64,000 bases of DNA from an uncultured Clostridia bacterium (GTDB lineage: Bacteria; Bacillota; Clostridia; Christensenellales; Borkfalkiaceae), in the NCBI GenBank assembly GCA_947630325.1, contig CANRHB010000001.1, forward strand, positions 29,579 through 93,578. Direction: 5' to 3'. The translations under genes were made by a program, and so were the position numbers. Below, piece after piece: positions 40,027-48,824 of the stretch (its first letter is position 1; the number at the start of each line of letters is the position of its first letter). The notes under the pieces are model-generated. The model was not told the origin of the DNA, made no database searches, and saw only the letters and a list, made by a program, of their open reading frames with translations.

Positions 40027-40865
40027 TCATCGACGGAAGGGCGGTCGCCGCCCGAATTCGCGCGGAATTGCTGTCACGCACCGCGCGTTTCTTTGAAAAT
40101 ACGGGAAGATACCCCACACTCGCGGTGGTGCTCATCGGGGACGACCCCGCCTCGGGCATCTATGTGCGCAACAAGTTCAAGGCGTGCGCGGAAGCGGGGA
40201 TCACCTGCAAGGACGTCCGTCTGCCCGCGTCCGTCTCCGAGGAGGAGACCGAAAATACCGTGCGCGGACTTGCAAAGGATGAGGAAGTGGACGGCATTCT
40301 GGTGCAACTCCCTCTCCCCGCGCATTTGAACCAGGAGCGCATCCTCGCCGAAGTTCCCACAGAAAAGGACGTGGACGGGTTCTCGGCGCAAAACATCGGC
40401 GCACTCGCCCTCGGAAAGCAAGGGCAGGTCGCCTGCACCCCCCTCGGGGTCATGGAACTGCTCAAAGCCTACCATATCGAAACGCGCGGCAAGCGCGCCG
40501 TGGTCGTCGGGCGGAGCAACATCGTGGGAAAACCGATGGCGCTCCTCCTTTTGAATGCCGACGCCACCGTCACCGTCTGCCACTCCCGCACCCAAAACCT
40601 CAAGGAGGAATGCCTCAAAGCGGACATTCTCGTTGCGGCGACGGGGAGGGCGAACCTCATCACCGCCGATATGGTGAAGGAGGGGGCGACCGTCATCGAC
40701 GTGGGCATCAACCGCGTGGACGGAAAACTCTGCGGCGACGTCGACTTTGAAAATGTGCAAAAAAAGGCGGCTTACATCACCCCCGTCCCCGGCGGCGTGG
40801 GACCCATGACCGTCGCCATGCTCCTTGTAAACGTCTGCAATGCGGCGGAAATGAGGCACAAATGA
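40023..40865 (+). CDS. folD: Methylenetetrahydrofolate dehydrogenase / cyclohydrolase
   Basis: Bifunctional enzyme of one-carbon folate metabolism (cytoplasm). It has 280 residues, with the catalytic Lys region YVRNKFKACAEAGI, QLPLPAHLN, PTEKDVDGFS, the NADP site VVGRSNIVGKP and the C-terminal PVPGGVGPMTVAMLLVN. It overlaps nusB upstream and ispA downstream by 4 bases each. The xseA and xseB genes that often sit between folD and ispA are absent. Confidence 0.96.
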   Translation: MIIDGRAVAARIRAELLSRTARFFENTGRYPTLAVVLIGDDPASGIYVRNKFKACAEAGITCKDVRLPASVSEEETENTVRGLAKDEEVDGILVQLPLPAHLNQERILAEVPTEKDVDGFSAQNIGALALGKQGQVACTPLGVMELLKAYHIETRGKRAVVVGRSNIVGKPMALLLLNADATVTVCHSRTQNLKEECLKADILVAATGRANLITADMVKEGATVIDVGINRVDGKLCGDVDFENVQKKAAYITPVPGGVGPMTVAMLLVNVCNAAEMRHK

Positions 40866-41728
40866 CATTCGGGAAACAATACGACGAATATCTCTCCTTC
40901 TTCGAGGGAGAACTCAAACGTTTCTGCGCGGAGATGGACTACCGCCCGCCCGTTCTTTGCGAGAGTATGCGCTACTCCCTCTTATCGGGGGGGAAGCGGG
41001 TGCGCCCCGTGCTGTTTTTCGGCGCCCTCGCCCACTTTGGCGGGGACTATACGAAGGAGGCGGGGCTTGCGATCGCCCTCGAGTGTATCCATACATATTC
41101 CCTCATCCACGACGATTTGCCCGCCATGGACAACGACGATTTCCGCCGCGGCAACCCCTCCAACCACAGAGTGTTCGGGGAGGCGAACGCCATCTTGGCG
41201 GGGGACGCCCTTCTTTCCGAGGGGATGTGTCTCCTTCTCAAAGAGGGGAAAAAGAGCGAAAGGCACCTCCGCGCGGCGCAGTATTTGGCGGACGCGGCGG
41301 GGGCGAAAGGCATGATCGCGGGGCAATCCGCCGACCTTCTCTACACGGGAAAGACGGGCGGAGAGGAAGAACTCGGCTTTATCTATGCCCATAAAACGGG
41401 GAAACTCATCACGGCTCCCATCGTGATGGCGGCGATCCTCTGCGGCGGGGACGAAGAAAAAGCGGAGAAGTTCGGCGAAGCGCTCGGGACCCTCTTCCAG
41501 CTGACGGACGACATTCTCGACGTGAAGGGGGAGAGCGCAAAGATGGGCAAAACGCTCGGAAAGGACAGGGAGGAGGACAAACTTACCTGCGTGAAGGTGT
41601 ACGGCATGGAACGGGCCGAACTCCTTGCGGACCGCACTGCGGCAAACTGCCACGCCCATTTGCGTGCGCTCGGCGGGGACGGGTTCCTTGCCTCCCTTGT
41701 CGATCTTGTCAGAACACGGGACAATTAG
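40862..41728 (+). CDS. ispA: Farnesyl/geranyl diphosphate synthase (polyprenyl synthetase)
   Basis: Condenses isopentenyl diphosphate with allylic diphosphates. It has 288 residues, with the first Asp-rich motif DDLPAMDNDDFRRG (about residue 83) and the second DDILDVKG (about 217). GGKRVRPVL near the N-terminus binds IPP. The next gene, dxs, feeds the same isoprenoid pathway. Confidence 0.94.
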   Translation: MTFGKQYDEYLSFFEGELKRFCAEMDYRPPVLCESMRYSLLSGGKRVRPVLFFGALAHFGGDYTKEAGLAIALECIHTYSLIHDDLPAMDNDDFRRGNPSNHRVFGEANAILAGDALLSEGMCLLLKEGKKSERHLRAAQYLADAAGAKGMIAGQSADLLYTGKTGGEEELGFIYAHKTGKLITAPIVMAAILCGGDEEKAEKFGEALGTLFQLTDDILDVKGESAKMGKTLGKDREEDKLTCVKVYGMERAELLADRTAANCHAHLRALGGDGFLASLVDLVRTRDN

Positions 41729-41732
41729 AAAT

Positions 41733-43445
41733 ATGAAACAGATCACGGACGGGGAGCTCAAAACCGCTTCCCCCGAACAATTAAAGGAAATTTGCGGCGC
41801 GTTGCGGGAGGAGATCTTCCGCACCGTTTCGGTTTGCGGCGGACATCTTTCCTCCAACCTCGGCACGGTGGAACTTACCGTCGCCCTGCACCGCGTGTTC
41901 GACTTCCCGAAGGATAAACTCATCTTCGACGTCGGGCACCAATGCTACACCCACAAACTTCTCTCGGGGCGGGCGGATAGGTTCCACACCCTCCGAAAGC
42001 GCGGAGGGCTCTCGGGCTTCCCCAAGCGAAGCGAGAGCGAGTACGACTGCTATGACACAGGCCACGCGGGGACTGCGATCTCCGCGTCGCTCGGCTTTGC
42101 CAAGGCGCGGGACTTAAAAGGGGAAAACTACAACGTCATCGCCCTCGTCGGCGACGGCTCTTTTAACAACGGGCTCATTTACGAGGCCCTCAACAGCGTA
42201 AAAATTTTAAGAAGCCGCGTCCTCATCATCCTCAACGACAACGGCATGTCCATCTCTCCCACCGTGGGCGGAATGCACGAACTTCTCGCCGAAATGAAGG
42301 GGGAACCGCCCTTGGAGGACGTAAAACTTTTTGAGCGGTTCGGGCTAAAATACCGCGGGATCGTCAACGGAAACGACTTAAATGAACTCCTTCCCGCACT
42401 CGAAGAGGCGAAAGAGGGCTTAAAAGAGGGGAGCGTCCTTCTGCATGTCACCACCAAAAAGGGGCAGGGGTACTCCTTCTGCGAGTCTGCGCCCGTTGCA
42501 ACGCACGGCGTAAGTCCCGCAAAAAAACACAGCGAATACAGCGCCGCCCTCGGCGAGGAACTGTGCGCCTTAGCAAAAAGCCGCCCCGAGATCGTTGCGG
42601 TGACCGCCGCGATGACGGATAACCTCGGGCTCCGTCCCTTCTTTGATACCTTCCCCGAGCGCGCGTTCGACGTCGGCATCTGCGAGGAGCACGCCTCGGT
42701 GCTGTGCGCCTCCATGGCGGCAGGGGGGATGAAACCATACTATGCCGTCTTTTCCACCTTTTTGGAGCGGACGTTCGACGAGATCATCCATGATATTTGC
42801 GCGCAGAATCTGCCCGTCACCCTCTGTATCGACCGCGCGGGCGTGTCGGGCGCGGACGGGGAGACCCACCAAGGAGTGTTTGACCTCAGCTTTCTCTCCT
42901 TTATCCCCAATCTTACCGTTGCGATCCCCAAAAATATCGCAGAGTTCCGTGCCATGCTCCGCTTGAGCGCAGATTTCAAGGCTCCGCTTGCCATTCGCTA
43001 CCCGCGCGAGGGGGAAGAAGGGGAAGAAACCGCGGTCGAAATTGGGAAATTCGAGGTTTTACATAGTACTATGTCTGACATAGTATTGCTTGCGGCGGGG
43101 GAGCGGTGCCTTACGATCGCCGAAAATGTGCGAAAAGCGGCTCTTTCGGAGGGCATCGAAGTTGCCATTGTCAACGCCCGCTTTCTGCGCCCGCTCGATG
43201 AAAAGCTTCTTGCCGGCTATTCCCACTGCACCGTCATCACCCTCGAGGACAATTCCCTCATCGGGGGATTGGGGGACGCCGTAGCGCGCTTCTACCGCTC
43301 CCGCGGACTTCAAACGCGCGTCATCGGGTTCGGGCTTTGCGACCGTTTCCTCCCGCACGGCGAACCGCTCTCCCTCATGGAGGACTTTGGGCTCAATTTC
43401 GGGGAAATTCTTGACGCGGTGCGAGGCGCCCATGCGTGCAGATAA
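41733..43445 (+). CDS. dxs: 1-deoxy-D-xylulose-5-phosphate synthase
   Basis: Thiamine-diphosphate enzyme making DXP from pyruvate and glyceraldehyde-3-phosphate, first step of the MEP pathway. At 570 residues it is slightly shorter than the usual 620. It has VGHQCYTHK, the ThDP motif GDGSFNNG...LNDNGMSISPTVG, and DRAGVSGADGETHQG. The ATG at 41733 was chosen by family similarity (MKQITDGELKTASPEQLKEI). The in-frame palindromic segment at 43062-43085 (HSTMSDIV) matches one in spoIIIAE. Confidence 0.95.
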   Translation: MKQITDGELKTASPEQLKEICGALREEIFRTVSVCGGHLSSNLGTVELTVALHRVFDFPKDKLIFDVGHQCYTHKLLSGRADRFHTLRKRGGLSGFPKRSESEYDCYDTGHAGTAISASLGFAKARDLKGENYNVIALVGDGSFNNGLIYEALNSVKILRSRVLIILNDNGMSISPTVGGMHELLAEMKGEPPLEDVKLFERFGLKYRGIVNGNDLNELLPALEEAKEGLKEGSVLLHVTTKKGQGYSFCESAPVATHGVSPAKKHSEYSAALGEELCALAKSRPEIVAVTAAMTDNLGLRPFFDTFPERAFDVGICEEHASVLCASMAAGGMKPYYAVFSTFLERTFDEIIHDICAQNLPVTLCIDRAGVSGADGETHQGVFDLSFLSFIPNLTVAIPKNIAEFRAMLRLSADFKAPLAIRYPREGEEGEETAVEIGKFEVLHSTMSDIVLLAAGERCLTIAENVRKAALSEGIEVAIVNARFLRPLDEKLLAGYSHCTVITLEDNSLIGGLGDAVARFYRSRGLQTRVIGFGLCDRFLPHGEPLSLMEDFGLNFGEILDAVRGAHACR

Positions 43446-44202
43446 ATTCTTTACGGATAAATTCGGTTCCCGCACCAAAGCTGCGGAGGCCCTCAAAATC
43501 GGACTCGTCCTGCGCGGTGACAAGCAGCTTTCTCCCGACGATGATGTGCGGGAGGGAGAACTCTTCACCTTTCTTAAACGGGAGGAGGAGTACGTCTCGG
43601 GCGGGGGCTACAAACTTGCCCGCGGGCTCGACGTATTCGGACAGTCCGTCCAAAACCTCGTCTTTGCCGACCTCGGCGCGAGTACGGGCGGCTTCACCGA
43701 TTGCCTCTTGAAAAAGGGCGCAAAGCACGTATTTTGCGTGGATGTGGGGGAGAGCCAGCTCTCTTCCGCGCTTTCCCATGACCCCCGCGTCACCGTGATG
43801 GACAACACCAATGCCCGCTACCTCGCCCCCGCGGACTTTCCCGTAATGCTCGAAGGCGTCGTGGGCGATCTGAGTTTCATCTCCCTCCGTCTCATTCTTC
43901 CCGCCGCGGCGTCCCTTCTGCCCGACGGGGGGAACGCTTTTTTTCTCTTTAAGCCGCAATTCGAGTGCGGGGGAAAGGGGCTCAATAAAAACGGCGTCTG
44001 TCCGCCCGCCCTCCACAGGGGGCTCCTTGGCGACTTTTACGACTTTTCCAAGGAATTGCTTGCGCCCATCGCCCTGACGAACGCCCCGCTTCGCCCCAAA
44101 AAGAACATCGAATACATGATCTGGTTGAAAAAGGGGGGAGAGCCTTCCCAAAAAACGGACTTTCTGCGGCCGCTTGCCGAATTCTCTTTTTCGAAAAAAT
44201 AG
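43432..44202 (+). CDS. tlyA: TlyA-family rRNA methyltransferase
   Basis: Probable 2'-O-methyltransferase of rRNA. It has 256 residues, with an N-terminal S4 RNA-binding domain (about 1-62) and an FtsJ-like domain with SAM motif FADLGASTGGFTDCLL (about 76-90), VGDLSFISLRL and the C-terminal PIALTNAPLRPKKNIEYMIWL. It overlaps dxs by 14 bases. The order dxs-tlyA-nadK-argR-recN is standard in Clostridia. Confidence 0.92.
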   Translation: MRADKFFTDKFGSRTKAAEALKIGLVLRGDKQLSPDDDVREGELFTFLKREEEYVSGGGYKLARGLDVFGQSVQNLVFADLGASTGGFTDCLLKKGAKHVFCVDVGESQLSSALSHDPRVTVMDNTNARYLAPADFPVMLEGVVGDLSFISLRLILPAAASLLPDGGNAFFLFKPQFECGGKGLNKNGVCPPALHRGLLGDFYDFSKELLAPIALTNAPLRPKKNIEYMIWLKKGGEPSQKTDFLRPLAEFSFSKK

Positions 44203-44222
44203 AACTTTTTTTCAAAAAACCC

Positions 44223-44250
44223 TTGATTTTATTCATGAAAAAGTTATAAT
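44223..44250 (+). promoter_or_regulatory. Promoter directly before nadK
   Basis: TTGATT (44223-44228), 16-base spacer, TATAAT (44245-44250). The expected start lies only about 6 bases before the nadK ATG. Confidence 0.6.
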
Positions 44251-44262
44251 ATAACTTGGCCT

Positions 44263-45048
44263 ATGAGGATCGGTATTTACTATCACAAAAATAAGGTCCC
44301 CGAAGATCGGGTGCGCACGCTTGAAGCGATGCTTGAACAGGCGGGCGTTTTTGTGCGCACTTTTCTCGATGCGGACGAGATCGGCGAAGTGGACCGCCTC
44401 ATCGTGCTCGGCGGCGACGGCGCCATGCTCCGTGCGGCGAGGAGGGCCTCTCTTCTCGGGATCCCGCTCGCCGGCATCAACTATGGCACCCTCGGCTTTC
44501 TCGCCGAATTCGAGCGCGGGGAGGAGGAACAGGCGGTAAAACTCGTCCTCGACCCTTCTTGCAACCGAGTGGAGCGCACCATGCTCCAAGCGGAAATTTT
44601 GGGAGTTTCCCGCCACTGCCTCAACGAGATCGCCTTCATGCGCCCCATCTCCCCCAAAGCGGAGGACGGCGTGATCCGCATCGGCGTAACGGTCGACGGC
44701 AGTCCTGCGGGCGAATTTACGGCGGACGGGCTCATTCTCGCCACGCCGACGGGCTCCACCGCCTATTCTCTCTCGGCAGGCGGGAGCATTCTTACCCCCG
44801 AATGCGGCGCCCTTCTGCTCACGCCCGTAAACGCCTTTTCGCTGAGAAGCCGTCCCATCGTCCTATCCGATAAGAGCGAACTTCTCTTCACCTTCCCCGA
44901 TGGGGCGATCGTGCACGGCGACGGGGAATTTTTGGGGGAACTCAAGGGGGGAGACACCGCCGCCGTGAAAAAATCTTCGCGGCACGCAGTCTTTCTCTCC
45001 GAGGGAAAACAGGATTTCTTCCGCCGTCTGACGGAAAAAATAAATTGA
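44263..45048 (+). CDS. nadK: NAD kinase
   Basis: Makes NADP from NAD and ATP. The 261-residue protein starts MRIGIYYHKNK, and the catalytic motif LIVLGGDGAMLRAAR lies at about residue 46. The family block ATPTGSTAYSLSAGGSILTPE and the segment SLRSRPIVL follow. No ribosome site precedes the ATG, and the -10 box is very close, so the message may be nearly leaderless. It is followed by argR after 20 bases. Confidence 0.94.
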   Translation: MRIGIYYHKNKVPEDRVRTLEAMLEQAGVFVRTFLDADEIGEVDRLIVLGGDGAMLRAARRASLLGIPLAGINYGTLGFLAEFERGEEEQAVKLVLDPSCNRVERTMLQAEILGVSRHCLNEIAFMRPISPKAEDGVIRIGVTVDGSPAGEFTADGLILATPTGSTAYSLSAGGSILTPECGALLLTPVNAFSLRSRPIVLSDKSELLFTFPDGAIVHGDGEFLGELKGGDTAAVKKSSRHAVFLSEGKQDFFRRLTEKIN

Positions 45049-45068
45049 CGTCTTTTTTGGAGAACACA

Positions 45069-45524
45069 ATGTTGAGAAACGCAAGGCACACCAAGATCCT
45101 CGAACTCATCGAGGAAAAAGAGATCGAAACACAGGAAGAACTCTGCGAAGAACTCGCAAACGCCCATTTCAACGTCACGCAGGCGACTGTTTCCCGCGAT
45201 GTGCGGGAGTTGCGCCTTTTTAAGGTGGCGGGCACCCAAAAGCGCTACCGCTATGCCGCCATCGGCAAGAACGAGGGGGAGCTCTCCGACAAGATGCGCT
45301 CTCTCTTCCAGGCCTGCCTCGAATCCATACAGGCAGTCGGGAACATCGTCGTCATCAAGACGTTGAACGGCAACGGCGCAAATGCGGGCGTTGTCATCGA
45401 CCGCCTCAACTATGCGGAGGTCGTGGGGAGCATCGCGGGCGACGACACCGTGTTCACCGTGTGCCAATCTCCCGAAGCCGCGCAGGAAGTGATGGAGCGG
45501 CTCAACCGCATCGCAAGGATCTGA
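45069..45524 (+). CDS. argR: Arginine repressor
   Basis: Arginine-responsive regulator. The 151-residue protein has an N-terminal winged helix (ARHTKILELIEEKEIETQEEL, TQATVSRDVRELRLFKV) and a C-terminal hexamer/arginine domain (IVVIKTLNGNGANAGVVIDRL, GSIAGDDTVFTVC). The ATG at 45069 follows TTGGAGAAC. The position between nadK and recN is typical for Firmicutes. Confidence 0.94.
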   Translation: MLRNARHTKILELIEEKEIETQEELCEELANAHFNVTQATVSRDVRELRLFKVAGTQKRYRYAAIGKNEGELSDKMRSLFQACLESIQAVGNIVVIKTLNGNGANAGVVIDRLNYAEVVGSIAGDDTVFTVCQSPEAAQEVMERLNRIARI

Positions 45525-45528
45525 GAAC

Positions 45529-47196
45529 ATGTTGAAAAGTCTCTCCATACGCAATATCGCGCTCATCGACCGCGCCGATCTCGAATTTTGCGGGGGGCTC
45601 AACGTCCTCTCGGGAGAGACGGGCGCGGGCAAGTCGGTCATTTTGGACTCGATCGACTTCGTGCTCGGCGCCAAGGCGGACAAGTCCATGATCCGCTTCG
45701 GGCAGACCGAGTGCTCGGTGCGCGCCGAATTTACGGCGGACGATGGGATAGGCGACCTTCTCTCCGAACTCGACATCGAGCCCGACGAGACCCTCGTTCT
45801 TTCGCGCAAATTCGGGATCGACGGCAAGGGGAGCGCCAAAGTCAACGGTTGCACCGTCTCGGCGACCATGTTGAAGAGGATCACCTCGCGGCTTGTGGAT
45901 GTCCACGGGCAGAGCGAACACTTCTTCCTCCTCAAAGAGAGCAACCAACTCCGCCTTCTCGACCGCATCGCGGGGGTGGACGGCGAAAAAGCGCGGGTAA
46001 ACGAACTTCTCTTCGCCCGCAAAGAAATTTTGAAAAATCTCTCTCTCCTCGGCGGGGACGAGGGGGAGCGTTCGCGCAGGCTCGACATTCTGCGCTTCCA
46101 GATCGAGGAGATCGAGCGCGCCGCCCTCAAAGAGGGGGAGGAAGAAAAATTACTGTCCCTGCGCGAAAAGTATCGCAACGCCGAAAAAATCTTAAGCGGG
46201 CTCAACACCGCAAGGGAGTGCCTCGAAGCGGACGGCGGGGCGACCGACGCCGCAAACTCCGCCCTGCGCTCCCTGCGCTCCATCGCCCGTTACGGCGACT
46301 ATGCCGGCGTGTGCGAACGGCTCGAAAACGCCCTTTCCGAACTTTCGGACCTCGCAAGCGAGGTGGAGGGGCTTGCCGAAGAACTCGAGATCGACGAGGG
46401 GGAGCTCGAACGGGTGGAAAACCGCATCGACGAGATCCGCGCCCTCAAGAAAAAGTACGGCGGCTCGGTGGAGGAAATTTCGCAATTTTTGGTGCGCGCA
46501 AAAGAGGAGCGGGACCTGCTCGAGAGCAGTGGGGCGATGTACGAAACGCTCTCCGCAAAGCTCAAGGAGACGGACGCGCTCTTGTACCGCGCCTGCGTCA
46601 CTCTGACAGACGCCCGCAAGAAGGCCGCGACCGAGTGGACGGCGCGGGTGGTGGAAGAACTCAAAACGTTGAATATTGCCTCGGCGCGCTTCGAAGTGGA
46701 GTTCGATGGCTACACCGAGGAGGACGTTCCGCGGGCAACGAGCGAAGGCTTGGGCGGCGTGCGGTTTTTGTTCTCCGCAAACGCAGGCGAACCCTTGAAG
46801 GAACTCGGGAAGATCATCTCGGGCGGCGAAATGAGCCGCTTCATGCTGGCGATCAAGGCACAGCTTTCCTCCGTGAACGGCATCGGGACCTATATTTTCG
46901 ACGAGATCGACGCGGGGATCGGCGGAAAGACGGCGAAAGTCGTCGCCGAAAAGTTTGCGAAGATCGCCAAAACCACCCAAATCATCGCCGTCTCCCACCT
47001 CGCGCAGATCGCCGCGGCGGCCGACAGGCAGTTCCTCATCGAAAAGACGGAGGCGGGGGAAAAGACTTATACCCGCGTGCACGAACTTGATGAAGAGGCG
47101 AGGCGGCTGGAACTTGCCCGCCTTCTTTCGGGGGACACGGACGAACTCGCCCTCCGCCACGCCGACCTCCTCCTCGAAGAGGCAAGAAAGAAATAA
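45529..47196 (+). CDS. recN: DNA repair protein RecN
   Basis: SMC-like ATPase in double-strand-break repair. The 555-residue protein has Walker A GETGAGKSVILDSI (about residue 31), VDVHGQSEHFFLL, long coiled-coil arms (about 155-390) and a C-terminal ABC signature LGKIISGGEMSRFMLAIKA with Walker B TYIFDEIDAGIGGKTA. It starts 4 bases after the argR stop. Confidence 0.95.
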   Translation: MLKSLSIRNIALIDRADLEFCGGLNVLSGETGAGKSVILDSIDFVLGAKADKSMIRFGQTECSVRAEFTADDGIGDLLSELDIEPDETLVLSRKFGIDGKGSAKVNGCTVSATMLKRITSRLVDVHGQSEHFFLLKESNQLRLLDRIAGVDGEKARVNELLFARKEILKNLSLLGGDEGERSRRLDILRFQIEEIERAALKEGEEEKLLSLREKYRNAEKILSGLNTARECLEADGGATDAANSALRSLRSIARYGDYAGVCERLENALSELSDLASEVEGLAEELEIDEGELERVENRIDEIRALKKKYGGSVEEISQFLVRAKEERDLLESSGAMYETLSAKLKETDALLYRACVTLTDARKKAATEWTARVVEELKTLNIASARFEVEFDGYTEEDVPRATSEGLGGVRFLFSANAGEPLKELGKIISGGEMSRFMLAIKAQLSSVNGIGTYIFDEIDAGIGGKTAKVVAEKFAKIAKTTQIIAVSHLAQIAAAADRQFLIEKTEAGEKTYTRVHELDEEARRLELARLLSGDTDELALRHADLLLEEARKK

Positions 47197-47201
47197 AATT
47201 G

Positions 47202-47452
47202 TAATTTGTCATTTCGACCCACTGTTCCAAATATGTCATTTCGCCCCGCCCGCACGTTCTATGTTGTCTAAGGGCGGCACGAGGAGCATGCGACGAAGTA
47301 GCCGTAATACATTTGCGCAGTTCGCAAAAGAAAGTCCGCGAAGGCATCTTGGTACGTTTCGGCTCGGGTTAATCACACTTGAACGTAACAAGATTCCCTC
47401 GGCGGCTCGCCATATCGGACTTCGTTATTTCCTTTTCGGCTCGGAATGACGC
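47202..47452. repeat. Interspersed repeat cluster between recN and spoIVB
   Basis: Holds TGTCATTTCGACCC and TGTCATTTCGCCCC (repeat ends), a copy of the CCCGCACGTTCTATG...GAGGAGCATGCGACGAAGTA repeat (about 47236-47300) and a further stretch ending TCGGCTCGGAATGACG. No credible gene lies in 47197-47609. Confidence 0.7.
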
Positions 47453-47609
47453 ACGGGAGGGGGCGGCTCTGTATGACGCGCTTGCGCCCGGCTCTCTCCC
47501 TCCCCACCAAAAATAACCTCCCGAGAAGAGGGGAGGGGACGCATAGAACGGTTCGGCCTTGCGCAAATTACCTCTGTTGAGTCCACGGCGGACGATCGGA
47601 GGAATACAT

Positions 47610-48617
47610 TTGCGTAGGCTGAAATTTTATATCGCCGCACTCGCGCTCGTGCTTTGTTGCGCTCTCTTTTCGCAACAGACGGTCACAGCAAGCGCGGCGG
47701 GCGGAAAATATTACTTGGGCGGCATGACCGCGGGATTTATGCTCGGCGCGGGCGGCGCGGAGATCATCGATTTGAGCGAAGTCAATGCGGAGGACGGCAT
47801 TCACCGTCCTGCGGCGGACGCAGGGCTCAAAGCGGGGGACTGCATCTGCGCCGCCGACGGCATTGCGATAAAAACCATCAAAGATCTCAACGAGGCGCTT
47901 GCCCGTTGCGGCGGGAAGGAGGTCACCTTCACCGTCAAGCGGGGAGGGGAGTGCGCCGAGGTGCGCGTTCTTCCCGCAAAGGAGAAAAAGAGCGGGAAAT
48001 ACAAGATCGGCGTGCTCATCCGCGACACTCTCTCGGGGATCGGCACGGTCACCTTTATCGAAAAGGAGACGGGGCGGTTCGGCGCGCTCGGACACAAAGT
48101 CTCCGACGAGGGCAACAATTTACTCGAAATTTCGGACAGCAAGGTATATCTTTGCAGTATCGTGGGGGTGAATAAGGGCACCCGCGGAAAGGCGGGGGAA
48201 CTGCGCGGGCTCTTTCTCAACGACAAGGCGATCGCCCGCGCCGAGAAGGTGTGCTCCACGGGGCTCTATGGCACCTTCGAAAATTACGACTATTCCCGCT
48301 GTACCCTCGTGGACATTGCCCCCCTTGCCGAGGCGACCATCGGAAAGGCGGTCATCTATTCCACGGTGGACGGCACCTGCCCGCAACCGTATGAGATCGC
48401 CATCGCCAAAGTGGACGCGGGGAACAAGGAGAACAAGAATTTCGTCATCAAGGTGACGGACGAGAAACTCATCGAGGAGACGGGCGGCATCGTGCAGGGC
48501 ATGAGCGGCAGTCCCATCGTGCAGAACGGCAAACTCATCGGCGCCGTCACCCACGTCTTTATCAACGACCCGACGCGGGGATATGGAATCGGAATTGAGA
48601 AAATGCTTGAAGAATAA
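47610..48617 (+). CDS. spoIVB: SpoIVB peptidase (TTG start)
   Basis: Forespore-secreted serine peptidase that triggers sigma-K activation. The 335-residue protein has an N-terminal TM/signal (about 5-25), a PDZ domain (about 65-125, AAGLKAGDCICAADGIAIKTI) and an S55 peptidase domain with His in GALGHKVSD and Ser in GIVQGMSGSPIVQNG. The TTG at 47610 has GGAGG 7 bases upstream and is preferred over an ATG at 47559 without a ribosome site. recN-spoIVB is the conserved order; spo0A, usually next, is not here. Confidence 0.92.
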   Translation: MRRLKFYIAALALVLCCALFSQQTVTASAAGGKYYLGGMTAGFMLGAGGAEIIDLSEVNAEDGIHRPAADAGLKAGDCICAADGIAIKTIKDLNEALARCGGKEVTFTVKRGGECAEVRVLPAKEKKSGKYKIGVLIRDTLSGIGTVTFIEKETGRFGALGHKVSDEGNNLLEISDSKVYLCSIVGVNKGTRGKAGELRGLFLNDKAIARAEKVCSTGLYGTFENYDYSRCTLVDIAPLAEATIGKAVIYSTVDGTCPQPYEIAIAKVDAGNKENKNFVIKVTDEKLIEETGGIVQGMSGSPIVQNGKLIGAVTHVFINDPTRGYGIGIEKMLEE

Positions 48618-48635
48618 AATCGAATGACACGAAAA

Positions 48636-48665
48636 AGGCATACGAAAAGTATGTCTTTTTTTTTC
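48636..48665 (+). terminator. Terminator after spoIVB
   Basis: AGGCATAC and GTATGTCT arms (one G-T pair) with loop GAAAA, followed by nine T. Confidence 0.82.
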
Positions 48666-48769
48666 TATGCTTGTTACAAGTGTAATAGACGACATAATAT
48701 GAAAAGGAAATATTGATTTTCCACAAATTAGAAGATTTTTTACAATACGCAAAAATTCTCAATAGCCGC

Positions 48770-48798
48770 TTGACAATAAGCGTACTTTGTGCTATAGT
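48770..48798 (+). promoter_or_regulatory. Promoter of the defence island
   Basis: TTGACA (48770-48775), 17-base spacer, TATAGT (48793-48798), 27 bases before the ATPase start. Confidence 0.78.
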
Positions 48799-48824
48799 TA
48801 ATAAAAATCGCAATGAGGGCAATT

